A stretch of DNA of 64,000 bases from Sapria himalayana (GCA_029783825.1 JAREIK010000756.1:65769-129768); one strand, 5' to 3'; counted from the first letter of the stretch, positions 26,988-38,388 are shown. Program-made: numbers and translations. Notes: generated from the letters alone by a model not told the origin.

Positions 26988-27600
26988 TAGATAGAGAGAT
27001 AGATAGATAGGTAGATAGATAGACAAATAAATAGACAGATAGATTGATAAATATTTATATAGACAAATAGAATTACAAATAGATTGATCGATAAATAAAC
27101 ATATAGACAAATAAATAAATAGATAGACTAACTAATTGATAGAAATACATACACATAGATAGACAGACATGCAATCATGTTATTATATAGTTTGGTAGGC
27201 ATGCAGACAAACAGACAGATAAATAGACAAACAGACAAAAAGATATATAGATGAATACATAGATAAACAGATTTATAGACATAATGATAGATAGATTTAT
27301 AGACACATTGAAAGATCGATTAATAGACATATTGCTAGAAAGATTGATAAAAAAAATATATAGACAGATTAATAGGTATAGAGACAAATAGATAGACAAA
27401 TAGATAGATAGATAGTTATATACACAAATAAATAGACAAATTATTAGATAGATAGATAGATAAATAAATACATAGACAAATGGATACATAGATAGATAGA
27501 TAGATAAAGACATGGATGATAGAGAGATAAATAGATAAATAGATAGATATACAAATAGATAGTTTGATAGAAAAATAGATAGACTGATAGAAAGATAGAC

Positions 27601-27637
<37 letters not shown>

Positions 27638-30036
27638 AATAGACAGATAGACAGATAGAGTGATTAACAAATAGACATATATATAGATAGATAGATAGAC
27701 AGACAAATAGATAGTTTGATAGAAAGATAGACATTCAATAACATAAGCAGATAGTCTAGTAGGCAGATAGTCTGGCAGGCAGATAGATATGAAGACATAC
27801 AAATGGATAGATAGATAGATAGACTAATAGATAGACAAACAAACAAAAAATAAATAAAAAGACAAATAGAAAACTAGTCTGATAGACATAAAGCTAGACA
27901 GACACTTAGTTACATAGAAAGAAAGATAGTTTGATAGAATGATTAATAGATAGATTGATAGACAAAAACAAAGGCACTTTGGTAAACAAATGGGCAGAAA
28001 AGTAGATAGAAAGATATATAGACAAATAGATATATAGATAGATAGATAGACAGATTATTAGATAGATAGATAGATAACTAGATAGAGAGATAGATAGACT
28101 GATAGATAGATAGACTGATAGATAGATATTGATAGAGAGATATATATACAAATACATAGAAATATAGATAGATTAATAAATAGATAGACAAATATATAGA
28201 CAAATATTTAAATAGATAGTTAAATAGATATATAGATAGAAAGATATATAGATAGATAAATAGATAGATAGATAGATCGAAAAACAAATTAACATAAAGA
28301 TAGTTAGATAGATAGATAGATAGATAGCCTAATAGATAGTCTGATAGATAGACATATAGATAGATAGATAGTTAGATAGACATATAGATAGAAAGATAGA
28401 TTGATATATAGATAGACAGATAAATAGAAAGATAGATAGACAGATAGAATGAAAGAGAGTAAGAAAGATAGATAGATAGAATGAAAGAAAGATAGACAGA
28501 TAGATAGATAGATAAATAGAAAGATAAATATAAAGATAAATATAAAGATAAATAGATAGATATATAAATAGATAGATATATAAATAGATAGAGACATAGA
28601 TAGACACATAGGTAGACATATAGATAGAAAAGTAGATAGATAATAGATAGATAGATAGATAGATAGACAGATAGACAAATAGACAGATATTTATATATAT
28701 AGACAGATAAATATATAGACAAATAAATAAATAAACAAATAAATTGACTGATAGATAGAAAGACATACATAGAGATAAATAGACAGATAGATAGGCTTGA
28801 AATCATATAGGCAGATAGTCTGGTAGAAAAGTAGACAGATAGATAGATAGATAGATAGATAGATAAACAGACAAATAAATAGAAAGAAAAATAGTCAGAA
28901 AGACAAACAAATAGATATACAGACAAGCAAACATATATACAGATAGATAAACAGACAGATAAATATATAGATAAATAATTTGATAGACAAAGTGATAGAC
29001 ATATTGATATAAAGATAGATAGATTAATAGAAATAAAGATAGATAGATAGACAAATATATAGACAAGTAGATAGACAGATATTATGAAAGAATGATAAAC
29101 AAATTGATATATAGATAGATAGGTAGGTAGGTAGGTTTGTATGTAGACAGATAGATAGACATATAAATATATTGATTGATTGAAAGAAATATATATAGAT
29201 AGATAGACATATTACTAGATAGATTAATAAATAGATAGATAAATAGATAGATAGACATATAGATAGATAGACAAATAGATAGAGATATAGATACCTAGAT
29301 AGATATATAGATAGATAGATAATTAGATAGAAATATAAATAGATATATAGATAGATATACAGATAGATAGACATATAGATAGACAAATATATATTCAAAA
29401 AAATAAATAGAAAGATAGACACACAGACATATAGATCAATAAATAGATAGATATATAGACAGAAATACAGACATATAATGACAAATAGACACAAAGACAA
29501 ATAAATAGTTAGACAGACAGATAGACAAATAGACAGACAAACAAAGAATCATGTAGTCAGGTAGGCAGACAGTCAGATAGCCATATAGATAGAAAGATAG
29601 ATAAATAGAAAAATAGATAGATAGACAGGCAGACAAATAAAAAGGCATACAAACAAACAAACAAATAGACAAATAGACAACTAGTGTCATAGACATACTA
29701 ATAGATAGACAATTTGATAGATAGATTGATAGTTTGATAGAAAGATTGATAGATTGATTGATAGACAGATAGATAGATAAATAGATATATAGATAGACAG
29801 ATAGATAGAGAGAGATTATTAGATAGACAAATAGTTAGTTATATAGATACATAGATAAATAGATAGACAGATAGATGAACATATAGATAAATAGATAGAT
29901 AGATATATGGACAAATAGATAGAAATATAGATAGAAAAATTGATAGACAACAAGATAGTGAGATAGATAGATAGAAAGATAGATAAACAAGTAGATAAAC
30001 AGATAAATAAATAGATAAATAAACATATAGATAAAT

Positions 30037-30087
<51 letters not shown>

Positions 30088-30483
30088 TTATATAGATAGG
30101 TAGAAAGATAGACAGATAGATATATAAATAAATAGATAGACATAAAGATAGATATATAGACAGACAGATAGATAAATAGACACATATATAAATAGAAAGA
30201 TTGGAAGATAGATAGATAAATAGTTAAACAGATAAATATATTGAAAGATACAAAGATAGATAGACAAATAGATAGGTAGATAGATATTTAGATATACAAA
30301 TAGAAATACAAACAATTAGAAAGTATGATAAATAGATAGAAAAACAAATTTTTAGATAGATAGATAAATATGTAGACAGATTGACATATAGAAATTTACA
30401 TAAATAGATATTCAGGTAGATAGACAGATAGATAGACAGATAGATATTTAATTAGATAGATAGATAGATAGACAAATATATAA

Positions 30484-30507
30484 ACACACACACACACACA
30501 CACATAA

Positions 30508-30534
<27 letters not shown>
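30484..30534. repeat. (CA)n tract
   Basis: Two CA runs separated by TAAA. Similar dinucleotide tracts in the GATA arrays lie at 26952-26985 (TG), 51974-52000 (TG), 50551-50590 (CA, with CCACGTGCAC in the middle), 53235-53252 (CA) and 54900-54930 (CA/CT). Confidence 0.95.
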
Positions 30535-30539
<5 letters not shown>

Positions 30540-31045
30540 TGATAGACAGATTGATAAATAGATAGATAGATAGATTGACAAACACATATTTAGATAAATT
30601 GATAAGATAGATTATAGACACATAGACATTCAAACATACAAACATATATATAGATTGATAGATAAATAAATAGACAACTAGTTATTAAATAAAAAGACCG
30701 ATAAACAAATAGATAGATAGACAGATAGACATGCATGCAATCATGTTGGTAGATGGTCAGGTAGGCAGGTAGATAGACAAATAGATATATAGATAAATAT
30801 ACTAATAGACTGATAAACAAATAGATAGGCATATCGACAAATATACAAATAGATAGAAAGACAGAAAGATAGATAGCTAGTTTGATAGGAAGATTGATTG
30901 ACAGATTTATATAAAGATAGATTGATAGACATATAGATATACATATAGATAGACAAATAGATATATAAATATATATATACATATATATAAACAGATAGAT
31001 ATATAGATAGATAATAATATAGATAGATATATAAATATATAAAAG

Positions 31046-31195
31046 GTAGATTTACAAATAGACAAATAGGCCCATGTCCATGCCGGGCCTATTCAAGGCA
31101 TAACTCATGCCATGTCATGCCTATGAAAACAAGGCCATGTGTGGGGCCAGGCATGCCTCAGTAACATGGTCCATAGGCATGGAATCTCTCCTTGA
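31046..31195 (+). mobile_element. GC-rich terminal region of hAT element 1
   Basis: Directly after the array comes GC-richer DNA with overlapping GGCC and GGCATG palindromes (CAAATAGGCC at 31063, GCCATGTCATGCC, GGGGCCAGGCATGCC). Subterminal regions of this type are common in plant hAT elements, and a hAT transposase relic follows on the same strand. CAAATAGGCC also occurs 10 bases inside the left end of the 455-bp hAT element at 53843, so the two may be related. The exact terminal inverted repeat is degraded. Confidence 0.55.
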
Positions 31196-32527
31196 GTTTA
31201 TATATGCCCCGACCACCCAACCAGACTATGAACAATGCAAAAATTGTAAACAAAATAATAACATGTAAGAGTTTATGTGGGACTGGACACCTTAAGAGGC
31301 ATGATGAACTATGCACCAAAAAATATGGTGCATTAGATCCTATGCAAACCCAACTCAGTGTTAGTAGTGGATTTTTGAGTCTGAATCTAGTTTAGTCTAA
31401 ATGTTTACCCTCTTCATATACCGTAATGAGTTGGAAAGAGAAAGCATGGTCAAACTGATCACCATGATGGTCTTCCGATTAGATTTTCGAAGGATTCAAG
31501 GGTACTCAGTATCATGTAGATACATATTTTAAGCATGGATATCATAAGATTCCTAGGTACACATATTTTGGAGCAACATACTAAAATATTATAAGTTAAA
31601 AAAATAAATAATAATTAATGAATTTAGGGAATATAGTGGAGTGGTGTCTATGACATATGATATCTGTACTAGTCGGTACGATGCATCTTGTGCATACCTC
31701 ACTACCTACTATTTAGATTAAAAATGGATACTAAATATAAAAATTTAGATTTCTCTAAGATTCTCCATACTCAAGATGACCCGACCATTTATGAGTGCAT
31801 GATAAAATCTTTAGAAAATATAAAATTCAAAATAATTTTTTTAGTATCACATTTGATAATGCATCTAATAATATGATAGCGATCAACATATTTATTAGGA
31901 ATATTAGAGATGTACTATTAGAAGAGATTTTCCATGTTAAGTGCATGTGTCACATTATCAACCTAATATTACAAGTGGGAATGAAGGTCTGTGCCCCATC
32001 TTTAGAAAACATATGTAATTCACTAAAATATATTCGCAAGCCTCACTGATAACAAGAGTTTGGTAGTCTCTATTTGTCTATGAATCTTAAGAAAAAGAAA
32101 TTCCAATTAGATGTGTGATAACATTGGAAATTCAATTACTTGATGTTGGAGTCATGTGTTGGATGAGAACACATAATATCCAACTACATCAATAGTAAGA
32201 TTGATGAACTTATTATTGACGACACTTATTGGGCTACATGAATTTCATTTATGAAATTCCTTAAGAATTTTTATGATATGACAAACATGTATTCATCAGT
32301 TTATACTCTTAAGACTTGCATTCCACTCAGGTTCATATGCAATATTAGTAGCATATTTTGGAAAGTATCAAGATGACCATTCACTTAGTGACATGGTTCT
32401 TGAGATGGAAACCAAGTACTTAAAGTACTAGTCTAACATTATATCTATTTATTGTCTGGCTACCTACAAGGACTATAGAGTTAAATTGGAAGGGGTAGAG
32501 AATACCCTTATATACATTTCCTCATAC
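31196..32527 (+). pseudogene. hAT (Ac/Tam3-type) transposase pseudogene
   Basis: hAT transposases are nuclear DDE enzymes that cut and paste DNA; this copy is broken. In order: a BED-type zinc-finger remnant, CGTGHLKRHDELCTKKYG (31272-31330); a decayed linker; FREYSGVVSMTYDICTSRYD (about 31623-31682, the family's SLT-TD-WTS block); FDNASNN (about 31851-31872, with the expected catalytic Asp); FHVKCMCHIINLILQVGMKV (31932-31990, including the conserved C-x-C-H-I-INL segment); and MNLKKKKFQLDV (32079-32118, matching the K-FPLDV block). There are many stops and frame changes. The match to the C-terminal half thins out near 32500, and the CACTA-type end at 32528 follows at once, which suggests the gene was interrupted there. 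No dimerisation domain is recognisable downstream. Confidence 0.88.
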
Positions 32528-32620
32528 ATGACACTACGAGAAAATATTCATTTAGCTAGGGATTAATCCCAAGCTAAATTGCGAAGGATTAGCTAGGTAA
32601 TAGCAAGGGATTTATGTTTT
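32528..32620 (+). mobile_element. CACTA-type left end
   Basis: CACTACGAGAAAATATTCAT starts at 32528 and is followed by TTTAGCTAGGGATTAATCCC and GATTAGCTAGG. CACTAC-AGAAAA is the usual terminal inverted repeat of plant CACTA elements, and the following motifs are subterminal repeats. The three bases before it are TGA, a possible 3-bp target duplication. I could not find the matching right end. Confidence 0.75.
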
Positions 32621-33357
32621 TTCACCGAAATAAAACTTTGTAGTGAATTAGCTATGGATTAGCAATAGAATATTTTCGTAAATTCTACTCAAGAAAAGTG
32701 GAGGAATTTAGTAAATGATTAGCGATAGATTAAAGATGGAATATTTTCGTAAATTCTGCTCAAAAAAATAGGGAATTTAGAAATTAATTAGTGACAAATT
32801 AGTGACAGAATATTTTCGTAAAGTCCGCTCAAGAAAAATAGAGATTTTAGCAACGGATTAGCGACGGATTAAGGACAGAATATTTTCGTAAATTCTGCTC
32901 AAGAAAAGTACAGAATTTAGCAATAGATTAGTTACGAATTAGCGAGGGAATATTTTCGTAAATTCTACTTAAGAAAAGTGAGGGAATTTAGTAATGGATT
33001 AGTGATGGATTAATTATGGAATATTTTCGTAAATTCTACTCAATAAAAGTGGGAGAATTTAGCAATGGATTAATGATGGATTAGCAACATAATATTTTTG
33101 TAAATTCCCCACAAGAAAAGCAGGAAATTTAGTAACGGATTAGCAACGGATTAGAGACAAAATATTTTCATAAATTCTGCTCAAGAAAAGAGAGAAAATT
33201 TAGCAATGAATTAGCGATGGATTAGCTATGAAATATTTTCGTAAATTCTACTCAAGAAAAGCGGGGAATTTAGCAATGGATTTAGCGATAAAATTTTCCT
33301 AGCTAATAAAATGCGGAATATAATGACGGATTTAGCAACAGAATTTTCCTAGCTATA
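32605..33357 (+). repeat. About 70-bp subterminal satellite, nine copies
   Basis: The block ATATTTTCGTAAATTCTGCT recurs at about 32671, 32741, 32810, 32880, 32950, 33021, 33092, 33162 and 33233, a steady period of 69-71 bp. Each unit continues CAAGAAAAG, GGAATTTAGCAA and one or two GGATTAGCGA motifs. The repeated TAGCGACGGATTAG words resemble CACTA subterminal binding sites. The array ends in two GAATTTTCCTAGCTA words at 33286-33357, the motif seen at the other CACTA-like ends. Confidence 0.93.
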
Positions 33358-33452
33358 AAAATCATCTTGATTCTTGCAAATATAATGCTTGAATTGACTA
33401 GAATGTAAAAACCAAATCCAAATGAAGAATGAACATATGACTTTCCAAGCTC

Positions 33453-34361
33453 ATGAAAATCATCTTCTTTATCTTTCCTCTCAATGCCATATCCCTCTAC
33501 CTCTACTCAACGTACCTCTTTCATAGTTGCACCACTACATCAAAGGACAAATGCTTCAAATATAGCAGCATAAGTGATCGTACACCCATTCATAGCTTCA
33601 ATTCATAGCCAAAACCTCTGTCATATCTTCCATGGACTCAGAGTTGAGTGGCTTTTTGCTCCTATGAGGGGTGCTTTGGGAATGGGTTTACTTCAAAGAT
33701 TGAAGTAATTCCCCGTGAAAATTGAATAGATTTGGCATGATGGTTTAACTACTTCTACAGCGAAACATTGCAGAGCTCAATATGTGAGAGAGGAAAGGTG
33801 TTGTTAGTTCTTGAGCACATGAAAATGTCACAGGCGATGATAAGGTGGAGATCGTAATTGGGAGGGTAGAAATGAGGAGTTGCCAGACTTTCAGAACACT
33901 GCATTCGAGGTTTTAAGGTTGAGCGAAGATGGAGGAAAGGTTGTTAATGATAATTTCTTGAACAAGTATATTTCCCATGAAGGTATTGAGAAGCATACTA
34001 TGCATCAATTGATCGGATCAATGAGAATGGTGGATAACGATCAGTTTATTTGTGATCAGGTCAGTGTTGGAACTCACATATTTCTACTTTGTCCAAGTCT
34101 TGTAACTTCCATCTTCATTATATATAAATGCTTGTTCCATCGTCTCTTCGTCAATGTACTTCTATTCTCTGAACTGGGTTCTTTGCCAATTATTGAGTTT
34201 TCTGCTTGTAGTGGATTGAAGAGCCAACACTGCTAGTTACAAGATTTGAATATGCAAATCTTTTTCACATAGTGGCAGATTGGTATAGTGCATAAGTGCC
34301 TTCTAGAGTTACTGGACTATCTCATCAACCTCATTTGATCTTTGTAGATGGACATTGTGTT
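33453..34361 (+). pseudogene. XYLT: Beta-1,2-xylosyltransferase (GT61) gene fragment, exons 1-2
   Basis: Plant XYLT is a Golgi type II membrane enzyme that adds beta-1,2-xylose to N-glycans. From the ATG at 33453 the frame reads MKIIFFIFPLNAISLYLY, the family's short signal anchor; then PWTQS and CSYEGCFGNGFT (about 33630-33690), and WFNYFYSETLQSSICERGKV (33741-33800) after a frameshift. Next come GDDKVEIVIGR and ELPDFQNTAFEV (33877-33912), then IEKHTMHQLIGSMR and FICDQ, ending at 34059. A GT-AG intron of 152 bases (34060-34211) separates this from exon 2 (34212-34361): WIEEPTLLVTRFEYANLFH, DWYSA, one stop in place of Tyr, PSRVTGL, and FVDGHC. The codon phase across the intron is exact. A decayed donor (GTTGTATGT) closes exon 2 and the catalytic C-terminal two-thirds is missing. 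It has several frameshifts and stops. It begins about 95 bases after a CACTA-type subterminal array, so it may have been captured by that element. Confidence 0.92.
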
Positions 34362-35439
34362 GTATGTATGCTTTCTATCCTTCACTTTCTCTATCTCTAA
34401 ATGTGATTTCTGTTTTTCTAGAAAGTCTAGATGTTCAATATACTAGCTTTAGATTGATGAATCTTGATATTCTATGTCACAAATAACAAATAAGATGAAT
34501 ATAGAATGAAATAAATTCAACCTCGCATTATTACTAGATATTTTTGTATGATTTGAAATTCTATAAATATGTAACAATGATTTAGCCATGGTTATTCTTA
34601 ATAATATTCTTCTTTGAGTGAGTTGGGTGGTTCAGTAAACATGTAGCTGACTTCATTTTGATGGAAAGAGTGCTATTTTATAAAAATAGTAGTTGTTTCC
34701 AAGAAAAAAAAAGGAACAATATCAATCATTTTTCTTAATTTTAGTAATTTATCATAAAGAAAGAGCAATGTCAAATATTAGAATAACCTCCTGGTCATGT
34801 CATTGGGTCTTGGATTACTCATTTCATGAATCTCTTGATCTCATGGATTTTAAACCATTGGTCTTGATTTTTTTTTTGAATTTTAGATTTCTCTACCTTT
34901 TGTTTACTATATGACATGGGGGACTTCTTCCAAACGAGGTGGTCTAGTTAAGTCAACCAGTCTCACTCTACAATACTTAAACTAGTCGGTTGAAAAAGAT
35001 ACAAGTAAAATTTTTTAAATAAAATAATGAATAAAAGAAATAAAATATCCACTTGTAGTCGCTTGTTGTTCTCTTATAAAGATTGTTTCATTGTGCATTT
35101 TGTTAATTGTTCATCAAGCTATACAAATTCCTTGGAGCTGTTTCTAGATGCTCACTTGGGGAATATTTAGTGGGGAATCATTTGATCGGGATTTTTGCAC
35201 TGATTGGTTTTTGTGAAAATTATTCAAATGAGCATTTTCATCTAGATAATTGTTGCTTGGTAAGAGCCCAACTTATACCACATAAATAATGAAAATATAA
35301 GTATACATATATCATCAATGTATAAATTATGTCCTTATATAGTTTGTAAATATGATTGGGATTGACAACATGTTAGATACTTCTATCAATAATATAGTAA
35401 AATAAAAAATAATAAAAAAAGTATTTTAAAGTTATTAGT
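34362..35439. other. AT-rich stretch, possibly intron 2 of the XYLT fragment
   Basis: I see no XYLT exon 3, although its motifs should be easy to spot. Two small plus-strand frames (34693-34914, which opens with a poly-A-coded Lys run, and 35107-35289, 60 codons ending CCLVRAQLIPHK) have no recognisable similarity. I do not call either a gene. Confidence 0.4.
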
Positions 35440-36900
35440 TGAAACACCCTCCTTGCATATGGTAGGTAAAAGTCTAGAGAATGCTAAGTTTATTTAAGAG
35501 AAATGTAAGTTGAGATTATTTTAAGATATTCATAAAAATATTTATTAGCTGCCATGCCATCTGAATATATGTTGTAGCAATGGTGAATTCTTGTTTTTTT
35601 TTCTTGAGAAAGAAATAATGTCATAATATCTTTTATTTACTCATAAAATATTGAATTAGACACTAGATTTCATTGCATAACTATCATAATAAATAGTATT
35701 AAGAAAAATAAGTAGATGCTCGATCTCCTTGAGATTATTCTTACGAAATAATAATCTATTTATTATTTTTTTAAGAGATATGATTAATCTCATGAACAAT
35801 ATTTAATCTCATCATAAATTCTCTTTATACATATTGGTGTCCAATTCAAATCTGAATGTTCAGTTAACTGTAAGTGTTTATGAAATAATGATTCATAAAA
35901 AAATTTAATTATATTATTTTTAAAAAAAATATAAAAATTTATATTAAATTTCTTCTTAGTATAAGCTAGTTTCCAACTTGAATTTGACTACTTGATTGTA
36001 AGTCCTTATGATCGTAAAAAAATATTTGATACTACAGAGACTTTTTCTTTATCTTAGTTTGCGAAAAGCTATATCAAAGTAATTTTTTTAAGAAAAATCT
36101 AAAAAATTGCTAATTAAAATATTTGCACGAGTTATATATAGTTTGATGATAGTTAGGTAACTAGTCTTCTTTATCATTCCCCCAAAAAATAGAGATCATC
36201 ATAAAAGTTGTTTTGGACAAGAAATTGGTACTTAGATCAATCAGAGTATTTGCTAGAATACAATAAAAAAAATCAATTTTTATAAAAATATTAGTATTAT
36301 ATCTCATTAGTGATAATAATTTTTTTTAGAGTTGTCTATCCTTTTTTTAGAAAGCATTTGAGTTTTTTCAATGTCTTTTATCTGTAACTATGAAAAAATA
36401 TTATCATAATAAAGATAAAATATTAGTAGTATAAAAATTATTATGATTTTTTTGTAATCATAATAATTTTTATGTGCACAATATGCAAAGTTATCTTGTT
36501 ATCAAAGTTTCTTTGAAAAAATAAAGAAAAATGCATAGCATATATGTATATATTAAATTATTTGATTAATTCTAAAAATCTAAATAAATCAAGCTCTCGG
36601 TGATTAATTCAAGCAATATAATATCATCTATAATCTGAAAATATTATCTAGTTGTGATGCTCGAAATCTAGAAAATATATTATCGTAAATCATTCTAAAT
36701 ATCTAAGTGAATCTCTAAATAATAAGTCTCACTTTTAAATGATTTATATTTTTATTTGAATTTATTTTTACATTGAACATCCACCTTCTATTAAAAACAT
36801 ATTCTTTTAATGGTATCGTATTAGTTCCTAATTTCTATTAGAATGGAGGACATCTATTTTCTTCATCATGACTCACCACTATTATAAATGAGATAAAATT
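35440..36900 (-). mobile_element. Ty1/copia retrotransposon relic 2
   Basis: On the minus strand: RWMFNVKINSNKNINHLKVR (36725-36787), the RT block normally CKWVFKVKYKADGSI-RYKARL; a decayed RT middle; RNase H segments at 35740-36060 (SWKSKKQ region in the form KNNK-IIIS); NSIFYE-IKDIMT near 35630-35660 for the normal NPVFHERTKHIE; and a weak pol C-terminus near 35450. The RNase H start ('HL-YSDADWAG' region) appears twice, at 35830-35900 and 35955-36025, so an internal duplication of about 125 bp followed the loss of function. Stops are frequent. It differs from relic 1 and relic 3 by independent decay, so it is a separate insertion. Confidence 0.8.
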
Positions 36901-37139
36901 TTTAAAAGAGATTTGAGTATCTAATTATAATCAAGAGAAGTTATAACAAATAAAAGAATAAATAAAACATGAATATAATAATATCTGTTACATAGGGTGT
37001 TAGGTATAATTTTTTATTTTTTTTCAGAGAGTGTTCGCATGATCAAAATTCAAGGGTTTGAATGTATGATCATTTAATTTTTTGAATGATTTTTTTTTTA
37101 TTTTGAGCATACTACATATGTTTTTTTTCTAGTGTAGAC
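36901..37139. other. AT-rich stretch without recognisable gene
   Basis: Likely decayed upstream part of copia relic 2. A TTTTTTTTCTAGTG word at 37121-37134 resembles a CACTA right end, but no target duplication matches the left end at 32528. Confidence 0.3.
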
Positions 37140-37144
37140 TCTAT

Positions 37145-37340
37145 ATCATGGTTGTGAAAGGCGTGTCTAGGTACAGGCATAAGAGACATGCATACATGGT
37201 GCCTCGCCTTGGGCAAAACGAGGCTCCTTCACATAGATGCATGAATTGCATAAAAGGTTCGTGCCTTTCCAGAGGTGCGAAGTTCTCCAAAGGAGTGCCT
37301 TCATGCAAGTAGGTCATCTTCCACAAATTCTCTTTTTTTT
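37145..37340 (+). mobile_element. Terminal region of hAT element 2
   Basis: GC-rich DNA with GGCGTGTCTAGG, GTGCCTCGCCTTGGGCAAAA and CGAGGCTCCTTC words. Plant hAT elements with BED-finger transposases commonly have termini of this 'GCGCCTAGGCGC / CCTCGCCTTGG' style, and such a transposase relic follows on the same strand. The exact ends and target duplication are not visible. Confidence 0.5.
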
Positions 37341-37424
37341 TGGTTCTTCCTCTTTATTTTTTTAGGTCTGTCATCGGCGTTGGGAGTTTTTGGAATGAAG
37401 GTTCTTGTTTGTTGCAACCTAGGC

Positions 37425-37585
37425 CAAAACGACGTCATTTTTGGGATATAAAACGATGTCATTTTGAACTATAAAATTCTAAAACGTCATTTTGGCATGC
37501 TGGGGGATGTGATTAAAAAAATGATTTGGGCTTCTATAATGATGTTTCTTTGGCCTAGTAAAGCCAAAACAATGTCATTTAATCT
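37425..37585 (+). repeat. Cluster of AAAACGACGTCATTTT-type motifs
   Basis: Four related words, AAAACGACGTCATTTTT (37428), AAAACGATGTCATTTTG (37451), AAAACGTCATTTTGG (37482) and AAAACAATGTCATTTA (37567), lie within 160 bases. The ACGTCA core matches plant bZIP sites, but repeated near-palindromes of this sort are also common near hAT ends. I favour transposon-derived repetition. Confidence 0.55.
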
Positions 37586-37923
37586 GCAAAACCCTCAAAT
37601 ACACATTTGAATTAGAAAAATCTTAGAATTTGGCATTTTGGTGTTCTAGTTCCCTTTTTTTGTTCAATTTCAAGCCACAAAAAAATATCTATACTGGCAA
37701 ACACTATACTAGAGGAAAAGAGGCCTAAAATCAATAAAAAATCAGCCAAGAAAAAATTGGAACAAAAAAAGTCTCACTTCCATTGGTATTTATTTTTTTT
37801 TACTTTTAAATTTTTTCTTTACTTTATTTATGATCTTGGATCATGATATAGATTTTATAAATGTTTAATGATTCTCATGATATATTTAATTTTTTTTAAT
37901 TATTTTATAATATATGTCTCAAT

Positions 37924-38388
37924 TTGTATATTTCACTTATTATTAAATATTGTGTCGTAGTTGATTTGTGTTGGAATAAGAAAGAAAGGATTCTAATGGC
38001 AATGAAAATAAAATTCAATGTTTTATCTACCGCAACTTGTGGAAGTGAAAGAAAAGACCCGAGATGGAAATATACTAGCTTACATAAAAAACAAGATTTT
38101 AATACAATTATTTGTATATTTTGTGATAATATAACCAATGAAGGTATTTATAAACACAAACAACATCTTGTTGGTAGATATTGAAATGCTAAATAATGTA
38201 TGAAATGCCTGGTTCTTGTTAAACAAGAGATGGAAGATTATATGAATGGGAAAAAAAATCAAAAAGAACAATTGAAAATGAGAAATAAAGATTTGTATGA
38301 ATATTTTGAAGACATTGATAAAGAAGCTGAAAGTAGAAGAGTTTTTTCTAATATTACACTTGAGCCAAAATTAGTCCGCACTAGCTGA
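37924..38388 (+). pseudogene. hAT transposase pseudogene, BED zinc-finger N-terminal part
   Basis: The frame reads KDPRWKYTSLHKKQDFNTII, then CIFCDNITNEGIYKHKQHL and VGRY, then a stop. After a second stop eight codons on, it continues in the same frame with CMKCLVLVKQEMEDYMNGKK and NQKEQLKM. This is the plant BED-finger layout: DPAWKY, C-x2-C, KHKQHL for the H-x-x-x-H part, VGGY, then K-C-P-V--E---YM--K--QKEQ. BED fingers bind the transposon ends. Only two stops interrupt about 150 codons, so this piece is younger or less decayed than the hAT relic at 31196. The catalytic domain that should follow is missing; a copia relic starts soon after. Function is lost. Confidence 0.85.

Larger units (their letters stand above)
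20988..30772 (+). repeat. Recurrent non-GATA motif inside the array (about 8-9 copies)
   Basis: A 35-45-bp segment related to GCATGCAATCATGTTGGTAG followed by ACAGTCTGGTAGGCAGGTAG interrupts the array at 20988-21027, 23217-23255, 25343-25378, 27167-27205, 27732-27782, 28795-28832, 29546-29580 and 30728-30772, with a weak copy at 21833-21874. Several copies are preceded by AAAGACATACATAGAGA. I do not see it in the other GATA blocks. It marks a higher-order unit whose length varies from about 0.6 to 2.2 kb. Confidence 0.8.
18450..31045 (+). repeat. Degenerate GATA/GACA microsatellite block 2 (12.6 kb)
   Basis: The longest uninterrupted array in the window, with GATA on the plus strand. It contains (TA)n runs (for example 18738-18758, 20008-20036, 26683-26711, 30038-30082), a (TG)n run at 26952-26985, a (TTTA)n patch at 25962-25991 and a (CA)n pair at 30484-30534. 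It holds several local duplications and a recurring non-GATA motif, listed separately. All long minus-strand frames here translate the repeat. Confidence 0.97.

Noticed and set aside
20988..30772. CRISPR-like interpretation of the recurrent motif with spacers
   Set aside because: Spacing varies from 0.6 to 2.2 kb, the 'spacers' are GATA repeats, and the genome is a plant.
34693..35289. Two small plus-strand frames downstream of the XYLT fragment as XYLT exon 3 or new genes
   Set aside because: They do not show the expected exon 3 motifs, and I recognise no other family.
37115..37137. TTTTTTTTCTAGTG as right end of the CACTA element starting at 32528
   Set aside because: The terminal sequence does not match CACTACGAG well, the following TAG does not match the TGA before the left end, and no subterminal repeats lie beside it.
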